From Chloroflexota bacterium (GTDB taxonomy: Bacteria > Chloroflexota > Limnocylindria > P2-11E), in NCBI GenBank assembly GCA_013695575.1, contig JACDAF010000013.1, positions 1 to 15,861 on the forward strand: DNA of 15,861 nucleotides, given 5' to 3'. Positions 1-5,886 of the stretch are shown here, in pieces (within the stretch, counting starts at the first letter, position 1; every line of letters starts with the position of its first letter). Under the pieces are notes generated by a model, which searched no databases, had not been told where the DNA came from, and saw nothing but the letters and a program-made list of their open reading frames with translations. The translations under genes were made by a program, and so were the position numbers.

Positions 1-197
1 ACGAGATCGCGCGCGCGACCCCGTTGATCGGCGATGAGTTCGCCTTCGTGGCGTTCGGGGGCTACCAGCTCGGTCCGAACGCACTGCTGCGCTTCTACGT
101 GCTTCATGTGGTCGCGCTCCCGCTCGCGACGGCCTTCCTGATCGCCATCCACTTCTGGCGGATCCGGAAGGACGGCGGCATCTCGGGGCCTCTGTGA
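1..197 (+). CDS. Cytochrome b, N-terminal (b6-like) subunit of complex III, 3' end only
   Basis: The last 64 codons of a cytochrome b gene whose start lies before the window. The reading frame begins at base 3 and ends in TGA at 195-197. Two histidines sit 15 residues apart, in RFYVLHV and AIHFWRIRKDGG. This H-x14-H spacing in the fourth transmembrane helix is the one known for cytochrome b6 and for menaquinol-type enzymes, where these residues are axial ligands of the two b hemes. The visible end KDGGISGP is typical of the helix D/cytoplasmic tail of the short cytochrome b. The next gene encodes the C-terminal half, so cytochrome b is split as in b6f-type complexes. The product would sit in the cytoplasmic membrane and take part in quinol oxidation. 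Identification is firm; exact orthology to petB or qcrB cannot be settled from this fragment. Confidence 0.9.
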   Translation, partial: EIARATPLIGDEFAFVAFGGYQLGPNALLRFYVLHVVALPLATAFLIAIHFWRIRKDGGISGPL

Positions 198-306
198 ACC
201 GAGCTCCCTTCGCCACCTTCGGTCGCTCCGGTCGCACGGTTCGTTGCGCATCGGTGATGTTGAGCTGGTCCTACGGACGGTCAAAGCCCGTCCTCGGCCT
301 GTGACC

Positions 307-1071
307 ATGCAGAAAGGGCCGCAGCCGTTCCCGGGGCAGGAGAAGCGCCTGCGCCTGCTCGCGTTCGTCCGTCAGGACTCGGTCGTCCGCGTCGACAAGC
401 GGGTCGAGGACACCGCCATGGTCTGGCCGCACCTGCTCGTCATCGAGTTCATCGTCGCGATGCTCTGGTTCATCGCCCTCTTCGTCCTCTCGGCGCTGTT
501 CAACGCGCCGCTCCAAGACCACTCGAACCCCGACCGGACGCCGAACCCGTCCAAGGCGCCGTGGTACCTGCTCAACCTGCAGGAGCTCTTGCTCCACATG
601 GACAAGGGCCTCGCCGGCGTCATCGTGCCGACGCTCTGGATCGGCTTCATGATGACCATCCCGTACATCGACCGGAGTCGCGAGGGCGTCGGCATCTGGT
701 TCACCACTCCGACCGGCAAGCGCATCGCGATCTTCTCGGCGATCTACGGCACGGTCCTCACCTTCGGCCTCATCGGTCTCGACTTCGTGCTCAAGAAGAT
801 CGGCTATGTCGAGTTCGCGAGCCAGTACCTCCCGGGCGGCAAGGTGCTGTTCCCCGACTACCTCATCCCTATCGGGACGATGGTCGTGCTGACCGCGCTC
901 CTCGTGCTCCTCGCGAAGCGGATCTTCAACGCCACCACGCGCGAGGTGATGATCGCGGTGTGGACGGCCTGGGTCTGCACGTATCTCGTCCTTACCTTCG
1001 TCGGCACCTCGATGCGCGGCCCAGGCATGGACCTGTACGCGCCGTGGAACCTGCCGACCACGATCGAGTGA
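307..1071 (+). CDS. Cytochrome b C-terminal (subunit IV-like) subunit of complex III
   Basis: A 254-residue membrane protein, the partner of the split cytochrome b encoded just upstream. Residues 77-97 carry NPSKAPWYLLNLQELLLHM, the quinol-oxidation-site segment of the cytochrome b C-terminal domain. The usual acidic PEWY/PDWY motif reads APWY here (84-87). Hydrophobic stretches at about 43-66, 102-120, 139-160, 184-204 and 216-234 suggest five helices. Plant subunit IV has three, so the C-terminal third is extra. ATG at 307 is chosen as start. A longer version from TTG at 244 is possible, but its added codons include cta, aaa, cgt and cct, unlike the GC-ending codons of the gene body, and neither start has a clear Shine-Dalgarno site. 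The end overlaps the Rieske gene start (GTGA). The family is certain; the start is not. Confidence 0.88.
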   Translation: MQKGPQPFPGQEKRLRLLAFVRQDSVVRVDKRVEDTAMVWPHLLVIEFIVAMLWFIALFVLSALFNAPLQDHSNPDRTPNPSKAPWYLLNLQELLLHMDKGLAGVIVPTLWIGFMMTIPYIDRSREGVGIWFTTPTGKRIAIFSAIYGTVLTFGLIGLDFVLKKIGYVEFASQYLPGGKVLFPDYLIPIGTMVVLTALLVLLAKRIFNATTREVMIAVWTAWVCTYLVLTFVGTSMRGPGMDLYAPWNLPTTIE

Positions 1072-1643
1072 TCAGGCCACACGACGACACCTCCATCGAG
1101 GCCGGCGGCCTGCTCGGGCGCATCAAGCGCCGGCAGCTGTTCCGCCTCGCGTTCCTCGGCGGGACGCTGCTCGCGCTCGGCGAGATGAGCGCGGTCCTGC
1201 TGCCGTTCATGCGCGTGAACAAGATCGTCGGCCTCGGCGCGAAGATCCCCGCCGGAAGGAAGCAGGACATCCTCGACAAGTTCAAGTCGACGGACGACGT
1301 TCCCCAGCTCTTCGTCGAGGGGAAGTTCTTCCTGCTCCATGCGCCGGGCGGGATCCTCGCCGCCTACCGGAAGTGCACGCACCTTGGCTGCAGCGTGCCG
1401 TACACGCCGGGTGATGTCGCGCCCGACGGCACCCAGGGCCAGTTCCACTGCCCGTGCCATGGCTCGCTCTTCAATAAGCGCACCGCGGTCGTGCAGGGGG
1501 GTCCGGCGCCCAAGCCGCTCCAGCTCTTCCACATCAGCGAGAACGAAGCGGGCACCCTCATCGTGGACACGAACCCGCTCAACGTGATCGACCGCCAGTC
1601 GAACGAGTTCGACCCGCGCCACATCGAGGTCCGGGACGCCTGA
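1068..1643 (+). CDS. Rieske iron-sulfur protein of complex III
   Basis: A 191-residue Rieske [2Fe-2S] protein that passes electrons from quinol at the cytochrome b site to the cytochrome c subunit. Box I is CTHLGC at 103-108 and box II is CPCHGS at 128-133. They supply the cluster ligands C103, H105, C128 and H131, and C108 with C130 can form the family's stabilising disulfide. A basic N-terminal stretch (about 18-27) followed by a hydrophobic helix (about 28-48) anchors the protein in the membrane. GTG at 1068 is taken as the start because it overlaps the TGA of the cytochrome b C-terminal gene in a GTGA junction. Reading the frame further upstream gives only the shadow of that gene. The stop shares one base with the ATG of the next gene, so the three genes are tightly coupled. 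Family assignment is very secure. Confidence 0.95.
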   Translation: MIRPHDDTSIEAGGLLGRIKRRQLFRLAFLGGTLLALGEMSAVLLPFMRVNKIVGLGAKIPAGRKQDILDKFKSTDDVPQLFVEGKFFLLHAPGGILAAYRKCTHLGCSVPYTPGDVAPDGTQGQFHCPCHGSLFNKRTAVVQGGPAPKPLQLFHISENEAGTLIVDTNPLNVIDRQSNEFDPRHIEVRDA

Positions 1644-2737
1644 TGGACGTCAACATCCTCCTCGCGGCGGCATCGGCGCTCCTGTTCCTCGGGCTCATCG
1701 GCCTCTTCGCGTTCCTCATCCGCCACCAGGGCCAGGTCGAGCCGGAGGAGCAGGAGGTCTACGGAGTCGAGCTCCTGCGCCAGCACTACGACGCCGGCGC
1801 GACGGTGGAGCAGCCCACCCCGTACTACGTCTCGCCGATCCCGGCCTCGCCCGACCCGCTCGAGATCGCCGGCAACCTCGACAAGAAGATCCTCATCGGT
1901 GCCGCGACGATCTTCGGCGTCCTTGGCATGATCGGCGGCTACTTCGTCATCCAGGGAGAAGCCAGCCCGTTCGCGCCGGGCAAGGGTCTGCGCGGTGCGG
2001 CGGTCGAGCATCAGCTGCGTCTCGACGTGCGTCGCGGCAAGGAGCAGTACGCGAGCCTGTGCTACGACTGCCACGGGCGCGACGGCAAGGCTGGGACGAA
2101 CCCCGAGGGCAAGGAGCTTCCCGGGCGTCCGCTCAACGTCGCGGGAAACAAGTACGAGAGCCTGAAGGAGGACCCCGCCGCTCTCGGCACGCGGCGGAAG
2201 TTCATCGAGATGCGCATCCACCGGGGCAAGGACAACCCGCCCGGCCAGTACGACATGCCGGCCTGGGGCCGTGCGGAAGGCGGGCAGCTCTCCGACTGGC
2301 AGGTGAAGCAGCTCGCCGATCTCATCATGTACGGGACCGACGCGGACTGGGCCGACATCGCGCACATCCGGCAGGAGCACGACCCGGATCATCAGGTCGC
2401 CGAGCGCATCCCCGATCGGCCCGCCATCCCGACCGGCAAGGATGTCGCCGAGGTCTACTGCACGGCGTGCCACGCCATTCAGGCCGGCGGCCGCAGCACG
2501 CTCCCGCAGGCGCCGAACCTCGCCGAGTGGATCGCGAACGGCTCGAAGCCGCGCGCCGAGAATCCGCCGCTCGAGGCGCTCTCGCAAACGGACCCCGACT
2601 GGCTCGTGAAATGGGTATCCAATGCGAAGAAGATCAAGCCGGACACGCTCATGACACCGCAGGCCGCGTCGGAGGGCGGTCCCGTGCCGGACGACCAGAT
2701 CAAGCTGGTGGTCGAGTGGCTGCGGACCGGAAAGTAG
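1643..2737 (+). CDS. Membrane-anchored diheme cytochrome c subunit of complex III
   Basis: A 364-residue protein with two N-terminal membrane helices (about 4-26 and 82-103) and two cytochrome c domains. The heme attachment motifs are CYDCH (140-144) and CTACH (273-277). Likely sixth ligands are M205 in YDMPAW and M337 in TLMTP. In split-cytochrome-b complexes of Gram-positive and related bacteria, such a fused diheme cytochrome replaces cytochrome c1 or f and accepts electrons from the Rieske protein. Gene order and the one-base overlap with the Rieske stop (ATG at 1643) support that role here. The roughly 55-residue hydrophilic stretch between the two helices is an unusual feature of the N-terminal region. 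The terminal acceptor (an oxidase or soluble carrier) is not encoded in this window. The class is certain; its place in complex III is inferred from context. Confidence 0.93.
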   Translation: MDVNILLAAASALLFLGLIGLFAFLIRHQGQVEPEEQEVYGVELLRQHYDAGATVEQPTPYYVSPIPASPDPLEIAGNLDKKILIGAATIFGVLGMIGGYFVIQGEASPFAPGKGLRGAAVEHQLRLDVRRGKEQYASLCYDCHGRDGKAGTNPEGKELPGRPLNVAGNKYESLKEDPAALGTRRKFIEMRIHRGKDNPPGQYDMPAWGRAEGGQLSDWQVKQLADLIMYGTDADWADIAHIRQEHDPDHQVAERIPDRPAIPTGKDVAEVYCTACHAIQAGGRSTLPQAPNLAEWIANGSKPRAENPPLEALSQTDPDWLVKWVSNAKKIKPDTLMTPQAASEGGPVPDDQIKLVVEWLRTGK

Positions 2738-2762
2738 CCACGGGGGCCGTACGGGGTAGGGT

Positions 2763-2767
2763 GGGAG
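2763..2767 (+). promoter_or_regulatory. Shine-Dalgarno site of the 36-residue peptide gene
   Basis: GGGAG ends four bases before the ATG at 2772. It lies in the 34-base gap after the diheme cytochrome c stop and is the main sign that the tiny reading frame is translated. Confidence 0.55.
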
Positions 2768-2771
2768 CGAG

Positions 2772-2882
2772 ATGCTGACCGAGGTCGCCGAATCCCAGGA
2801 GTTCTACGTCGTGTTCATCACGGTGTTCCTGCTGCTCGGCACGATGTACCTCCTGCAGAAGTGGTGGACCACCTACCGCTAG
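2772..2882 (+). CDS. 36-residue single-helix membrane peptide in the complex III operon
   Basis: A short frame from ATG at 2772 to TAG at 2880-2882. The peptide starts MLTEVAESQEF, has one strongly hydrophobic helix (about 11-28) and ends in an aromatic and basic tail, QKWWTTYR. A GGGAG ribosome site lies four bases upstream. The frame starts 34 bases after the diheme cytochrome c stop and overlaps the start of the next reading frame. I do not recognise a named family. Its size, single helix and position resemble the tiny accessory subunits of respiratory complexes (for example PetG/PetL/PetN of b6f, or CydX of bd oxidase), which stabilise or tune the complex. That is an analogy, not homology. 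The WW pair at 31-32 followed by a positive end fits the membrane interface, probably with the C-terminus inside. It could be a chance frame, but the ribosome site and clean helix argue otherwise. Confidence 0.6.
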   Translation: MLTEVAESQEFYVVFITVFLLLGTMYLLQKWWTTYR

Positions 2883-3382
2883 CCTTCGGACCCGGTGGTG
2901 TGGCGCCCCGGCCAGCGCGGCCGAAGCCGCGCCGCAACACGCTGACGCTCCTCGTTGGCCGCGTCACCACCATCAAGCTCGCCTACTGGGCCGCTGTGAC
3001 GGCGGTCGAGCTCGCTCTGCCGCTCGCCATCGCGGGTCCGCTCGATGCCAGGACGCCCGCTTCGGTCGCGGCCGCCTCGCTCCTGGGCGCGGGTGCCATC
3101 GCGTGGTCGGTCGCGTCAGCGCGCTCCATCGACCGGCGCCTTGGCGGCCTCTACCGCTCGGTGCCCACCATCGCGACGGCGTTCGTCGCGGCATCGGTCG
3201 TCGCGTCGCCGGCATCGGTGCCGCTCCTGCTCATCGAGCGCCAGCGCTCCCTCGAGGGCTGCGCGCCAGCCGTCACGTGCCACTACGGTCCGATCCTCTT
3301 CTGGGTCGCGGTCCTGGCCATCGGCATGGTGCTCGTCCCGGCGGCATTCGCGCTGTCGATGCGATCGCAGGAAGCCGCCTGA
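2861..3382 (+). CDS. Hypothetical four-helix membrane protein downstream of complex III
   Basis: A protein of up to 173 residues that I do not recognise. Four hydrophobic segments are visible at about 40-60, 67-87, 102-125 and 143-166, after an N-terminal region rich in proline and arginine. Two cysteines, C134 and C140, lie in the loop between helices 3 and 4. No heme, metal or catalytic motif was found. The longest version starts at GTG 2861, inside the 36-residue peptide gene; GTG at 2864 or 2900 is also possible and the sequence does not decide. Same strand and overlap suggest it belongs to the complex III transcript, perhaps as an assembly or accessory factor, but that is inference from position alone. 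Codon positions are GC-rich in the third base, as in its neighbours, which supports real coding. Confidence 0.6.
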   Translation: MVDHLPLAFGPGGVAPRPARPKPRRNTLTLLVGRVTTIKLAYWAAVTAVELALPLAIAGPLDARTPASVAAASLLGAGAIAWSVASARSIDRRLGGLYRSVPTIATAFVAASVVASPASVPLLLIERQRSLEGCAPAVTCHYGPILFWVAVLAIGMVLVPAAFALSMRSQEAA

Positions 3383-3491
3383 GGTCGGCGTGCGCCGTGC
3401 CGGGGTCGGTGCCTCGCGGCGCGTTGCTCGTCGCCGGCCAGGGCACGTCCGGTGTCGCCGGGCGTGCTGTGGGACAGGCGACGCTTGTTCG
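3383..3491. other. Convergent intergenic gap
   Basis: This 109-base gap lies between a plus-strand and a minus-strand gene. I see no T-tract terminator and no small gene here, only GC-rich sequence with a repeated GTCGCCGG octamer. Confidence 0.5.
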
Positions 3492-3722
3492 TTAGGCCTG
3501 CGGCTTCGTCACTGCCCGCGTGGTCGCCGGCTTCTTCGGGACGTAGATCGCGGACGCGACCGACTCACGCCAGCCCGGCACCGTCTCGACGCTCGTGATG
3601 CGGTACGAGCGGTGGTTCACGTCGATGAGGCCGCCGATCTCCGCGCCGTAGGCGACGGCGCTCTGGCCGTCGAAGGGACCGCCGTGCAGCTTCACGGTCA
3701 GGCTGCCCGACGGCTTGCTCAT
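3492..3722 (-). CDS. Small conserved-type protein with HGGPFDG motif
   Basis: A 76-residue protein. Residues 8-19 read LTVKLHGGPFDG. The GGPxDG signature, preceded by a beta-strand-like stretch, is common in short actinobacterial and phage-associated proteins of unknown function, in which a few strands follow and a YR pair appears near the middle (here SYRITSV at 39-45). The tail (about 63-76) is rich in lysine, proline and threonine and probably disordered. No catalytic motif or membrane segment is visible, so it is probably a small cytoplasmic protein. ATG at 3722 overlaps the stop of the preceding 35-residue frame (ATGA), suggesting coupled translation with the zinc-ribbon gene upstream. 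Function unknown; the resemblance to GGPxDG proteins is from memory and unchecked. Confidence 0.65.
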   Translation of the reverse strand: MSKPSGSLTVKLHGGPFDGQSAVAYGAEIGGLIDVNHRSYRITSVETVPGWRESVASAIYVPKKPATTRAVTKPQA

Positions 3723-3826
3723 TTCCCCCGACCGTACGCCGCGCTCTTGCGGGCCTTTTGGGCCCGCAAGGCGGCGATCCGGTTCTTCTCGGCCTTGTCG
3801 CGCTTGGGGCCCTGCTGCTTTGGCAC
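3719..3826 (-). CDS. 35-residue basic peptide between zinc-ribbon and GGPFDG genes
   Basis: A short frame from GTG at 3826 to TGA at 3719-3721. The peptide begins MPKQQGPKRDKAEKN and ends KSAAYGRGK. It is strongly basic, with about a third of its residues Lys or Arg, no cysteine and no hydrophobic helix. A central stretch could form an amphipathic helix (RIAALRAQKARK). It starts one base after the zinc-ribbon stop and its TGA overlaps the ATG of the GGPFDG gene, filling the gap exactly. The same frame stays open further upstream, but only as an out-of-frame shadow of the zinc-ribbon gene. No Shine-Dalgarno site was seen, so translation would depend on coupling from upstream. A nucleic-acid or ribosome contact is possible from the charge alone, but nothing specific is recognised. 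Confidence 0.5.
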   Translation of the reverse strand: MPKQQGPKRDKAEKNRIAALRAQKARKSAAYGRGK

Positions 3827-3827
3827 C

Positions 3828-4142
3828 CTAATAGCGCCGCGGGCCGGACGACTGGCGCTGCTGGAAGCAGTCGCTGCAGTACACGGGCTTGTCGCCGCGC
3901 GGCTGGAACGGGACTCGAGCTTCCTTGCCGCAGCTCGAGCAGGTCGCCGTGAACATCTCGCGGTCGCCGCGTCCGGCACCGCCGCGTCCGCCGTCCCCGG
4001 CACGGTGCGCCGCGCGGCAGGTGGGACAACGGCTCGGCGGGTTCTGCAGCCCGCGCGACTGGTAGAACTCCTGCTCGCCCGAAGTCCAGACGAACTCCTG
4101 GGAGCAGTCGCGGCAGGTCAGGCTCTTGTCTGCAAGTGTCAC
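3828..4142 (-). CDS. Double zinc-ribbon protein
   Basis: A 104-residue protein with two four-cysteine zinc-binding sets. Ribbon 1 uses C10, C13, C39 and C42, with LTCRDCSQEFVWT followed by SRCPTC. Ribbon 2 uses C68, C71, C89 and C92, with CSSCGKEARVPF followed by YCSDCF. A glycine- and arginine-rich linker (about 48-61) joins them. This pattern matches a widespread family of small zinc-ribbon proteins, common in Chloroflexota and other bacteria, with no settled function; similar ribbons bind nucleic acid or proteins. GTG at 4142 is chosen as start because GAGGAGG lies eight bases before it. A longer frame to an ATG at 4250 has no such site and its extra residues look non-coding. It leads a coupled set with the 35-residue peptide and the GGPFDG protein. 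Family confident, function unknown. Confidence 0.85.
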   Translation of the reverse strand: MTLADKSLTCRDCSQEFVWTSGEQEFYQSRGLQNPPSRCPTCRAAHRAGDGGRGGAGRGDREMFTATCSSCGKEARVPFQPRGDKPVYCSDCFQQRQSSGPRRY

Positions 4143-4150
4143 GTGGTGGC

Positions 4151-4157
4151 CCTCCTC
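4151..4157 (-). promoter_or_regulatory. Strong Shine-Dalgarno site fixing the zinc-ribbon start
   Basis: On the minus strand GAGGAGG lies eight bases before GTG at 4142. This near-consensus site decides for the short start over the ATG at 4250. Confidence 0.8.
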
Positions 4158-4214
4158 GCTATTGGCCGACGGTCTCCGAGAGATCGGGTACAGCGGCGCG
4201 AGGGTGACCTCGGC

Positions 4215-4226
4215 GTCCCTAGGGAC
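4215..4226. promoter_or_regulatory. 12-base perfect palindrome upstream of the zinc-ribbon gene
   Basis: GTCCCTAGGGAC reads the same on both strands. It lies about 70 bases before the zinc-ribbon start, in the 139-base region between that gene and the acyltransferase gene. It could be an operator or a transcript hairpin. No regulator for it is known, and a chance palindrome cannot be excluded. Confidence 0.35.
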
Positions 4227-4246
4227 CTGACTCTGCTTCGATGGCG

Positions 4247-4265
4247 GCACTCCCCTTGGGAGTGC
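4247..4265 (-). terminator. Perfect 8-bp hairpin after the acyltransferase gene (terminator-like)
   Basis: GCACTCCC and GGGAGTGC flank a CTT loop, a perfect stem beginning about 16 bases beyond the acyltransferase stop. No T-tract follows on the minus strand, so it would be a weak or factor-assisted terminator. It could instead protect the 3' end of the lysR-acyltransferase transcript. Confidence 0.5.
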
Positions 4266-4281
4266 GCTCAGTGTAGGCGCC

Positions 4282-4947
4282 CTACAGGATGTCGGTCAGC
4301 CAGTGCCAGCGCTTGCGCGTCGCCGCCGGCTCGACCCATGGCGTCGCGATCGCGGCGACATCGGCCTCGAGCAGGCCGGTGAACGCGTCGATGCCCGCTC
4401 TCGTGACTGGCCCGTCCGGCGGCCGGCGGGGTGGACCGATCGTGAGGGTGATCTCGCGCCCGAGGTACAGCTCCGCGGTGCCGCGCAGCCACGCCGGCAC
4501 GACCGGCACCTGCGCGCGATAGGCGAGCCACCCCGTGCCCCGCTCGAACGGCCCGAGGTCGGCCTCCCGCCGGGAGACGCGGCCTTCGGGAAAGAGCGCG
4601 AGCACACCGCGGTCCGCAAGGACGCGGAGCGAGGCACGGATGGCCGAGCGGTCCGACGGCCTCGCGCGGTCCACCAGCACGAGCCCACCGAGCAGCCGGA
4701 TCGTGGCGCGCTTCCACCAATGCGAGCGCACCGCGTCACGGTCGGCCATGAAGTGGACGCGCGGCTCCGCGGGCAGCAGCGCGATGAGCACGAACGCATC
4801 GGCCCAGCCCTGATGGTTCGCGATGAGCAGGTACGGGCCCGGCGGCGGGGAGACACCCCCGAGACGCAGGCGGAACAGCCGGCCGAGCACCGCGCGAAGG
4901 ATGGCGCGAGCGGCCCTAGCCGCGGGTCCCGCGCGACCGGAACTCAC
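4282..4947 (-). CDS. 1-acyl-sn-glycerol-3-phosphate acyltransferase family protein (PlsC-like)
   Basis: A 221-residue enzyme of the glycerolipid acyltransferase family, which transfers an acyl group to lysophosphatidic acid in membrane phospholipid synthesis. The catalytic HX4D motif is NHQGWAD (H45, D50). The second family motif appears as FPEGRVS at 119-125, where FPEGTRS is usual, and PVVPAWLRG (148-156) corresponds to the later conserved block. GTG at 4947 is chosen because it overlaps the TGA of the lysR gene (GTGA). A longer frame to 5019 would run deep into lysR and adds only alanine/arginine-rich shadow sequence. The N-terminus has a short amphipathic stretch (about 10-28) that could rest on the membrane. 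Coupling to a LysR regulator is uncommon for this family and may mean co-regulation. The exact acyl acceptor cannot be read from sequence. Confidence 0.88.
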   Translation of the reverse strand: MSSGRAGPAARAARAILRAVLGRLFRLRLGGVSPPPGPYLLIANHQGWADAFVLIALLPAEPRVHFMADRDAVRSHWWKRATIRLLGGLVLVDRARPSDRSAIRASLRVLADRGVLALFPEGRVSRREADLGPFERGTGWLAYRAQVPVVPAWLRGTAELYLGREITLTIGPPRRPPDGPVTRAGIDAFTGLLEADVAAIATPWVEPAATRKRWHWLTDIL

Positions 4948-5840
4948 CGCCGGTCGCGCTCGCGCATGAGCCGCACCAGCAGCTCCGAGAAGCGCAGGGC
5001 GGCGGGCGAGAGCATCCAATCGCGGCGATGCGCGAGGCCGATTGTCCGCTCGAGCATCGGCTCCGAGAGCGTCACGGCGACGAGCGGCCCTCCGTGCTCC
5101 ACGACACTGCCGGGCACCACCGCGACACCGAGTCCCGCCGCCACCATGCGGAGGACCCCGTCCATCTCCCCGCCCTCGAGCGCGAAGGACGGCTCGAAGC
5201 CGGCATGCTGGCAGGCCGCGACGGTGACCGCGCGCAGGTCGTAGCCCTCGCGGAACATCACGAGCGGTACGCCGCGCAGCTCCGCGACCGCGACCCGGCG
5301 CCGCCTCGCGAACGCGTGGCCGCGCGCGACGGCCAGCACCAGGTCCTCGCGCAGCAGCGGCACCGTGGCGAACGCTTCCTCGTTCACAGGCAGGATCACG
5401 AGCGCGACCTCGACCTCCCCTTGCGCGAGCCGCCGGAGGAGGTCACGGGAGCCCGCCTCGTGGACCAGCAGGTCGATCCCCGGATGCTCGGCGTGGAAGC
5501 GCGCGAGGACGTCCGGCAGCAGCACGGTCGTGATGCTCGGTGTCGCGCCGACTGCGAGCCGGCCACGCGCGAGGCCGGCGAGCTCGCGCACCTGTGCCCG
5601 GGCGCCCGCGACGTCGTCGAGCACGCGCTTCGCCCACGGGAGCAGCGCTTCACCGGCCTGCGTCAGCGCGACCCGGCCGCTGACCCGGTGGAACAGCGGC
5701 GCGCCGAGCTCCTGCTCGAGCTTCCGGATCTGCTTGCTCACCGACGGCTGGGCGACCGAAAGCTCGGCCGCCGCGCGCGTGAAGTGGCGCTGCTCCGCCA
5801 CGGCGACGAAGTACCGGAGCTGGTGGAACTCCACCTTCAT
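4944..5840 (-). CDS. LysR-type transcriptional regulator divergent from sdhCAB
   Basis: A 298-residue LysR-family regulator of normal length. Residues 4-62 form the winged helix-turn-helix, with the typical LRYFVAVAEQRHFTRAAAEL start and the recognition segment VAQPSVSKQIRKLEQELG. Residues about 90-293 form the periplasmic-binding-protein-like effector domain; the effector is unknown. It is transcribed away from the succinate dehydrogenase genes across a 46-base gap, the classic layout in which a LysR protein controls the divergent operon and itself. The inverted repeat at 5839-5853 fits such a site. The ATG at 5840 lies inside that repeat and has no obvious ribosome site; GTG two codons later is an alternative. 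The stop overlaps the acyltransferase start. Family certain; regulation of sdh is inferred. Confidence 0.93.
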   Translation of the reverse strand: MKVEFHQLRYFVAVAEQRHFTRAAAELSVAQPSVSKQIRKLEQELGAPLFHRVSGRVALTQAGEALLPWAKRVLDDVAGARAQVRELAGLARGRLAVGATPSITTVLLPDVLARFHAEHPGIDLLVHEAGSRDLLRRLAQGEVEVALVILPVNEEAFATVPLLREDLVLAVARGHAFARRRRVAVAELRGVPLVMFREGYDLRAVTVAACQHAGFEPSFALEGGEMDGVLRMVAAGLGVAVVPGSVVEHGGPLVAVTLSEPMLERTIGLAHRRDWMLSPAALRFSELLVRLMRERDRR

Positions 5841-5853
5841 AGCCTACGGCTAT
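5839..5853. promoter_or_regulatory. LysR-box-like inverted repeat between lysR and sdhC
   Basis: ATAGCC-TAC-GGCTAT is a perfect 6-bp inverted repeat with a 3-base centre. It contains the T-N11-A pattern known for LysR-type binding sites. It overlaps the first codon of the lysR gene and lies 34 bases before the sdhC ATG, so a bound regulator could act on both directions. Confidence 0.6.
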
Positions 5854-5886
5854 CGGCCGGAGAGCACCCATGTCTTGGCCGCCTGA

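Noticed and set aside
561..1067. N-terminal extension of the Rieske protein
   Set aside because: It is the out-of-frame reading of the cytochrome b C-terminal gene. The GTGA junction at 1068 gives a normal Rieske length.
1364..2587. A 407-codon minus-strand frame over the Rieske and cytochrome c genes
   Set aside because: The plus strand holds both heme motifs and the Rieske boxes. The minus frame has no domain and a shadow-like composition.
3045..4382. A 445-codon plus-strand frame across the intergenic region and the zinc-ribbon trio
   Set aside because: Arg/Ser/Ala-rich translation with no motif, and it contradicts the cysteine sets and the GAGGAGG ribosome site on the other strand.
4948..5019. 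Longer start for the acyltransferase
   Set aside because: It would overlap lysR by 76 bases and adds residues that look like out-of-frame lysR. The GTG at 4947 in a GTGA overlap is better supported.
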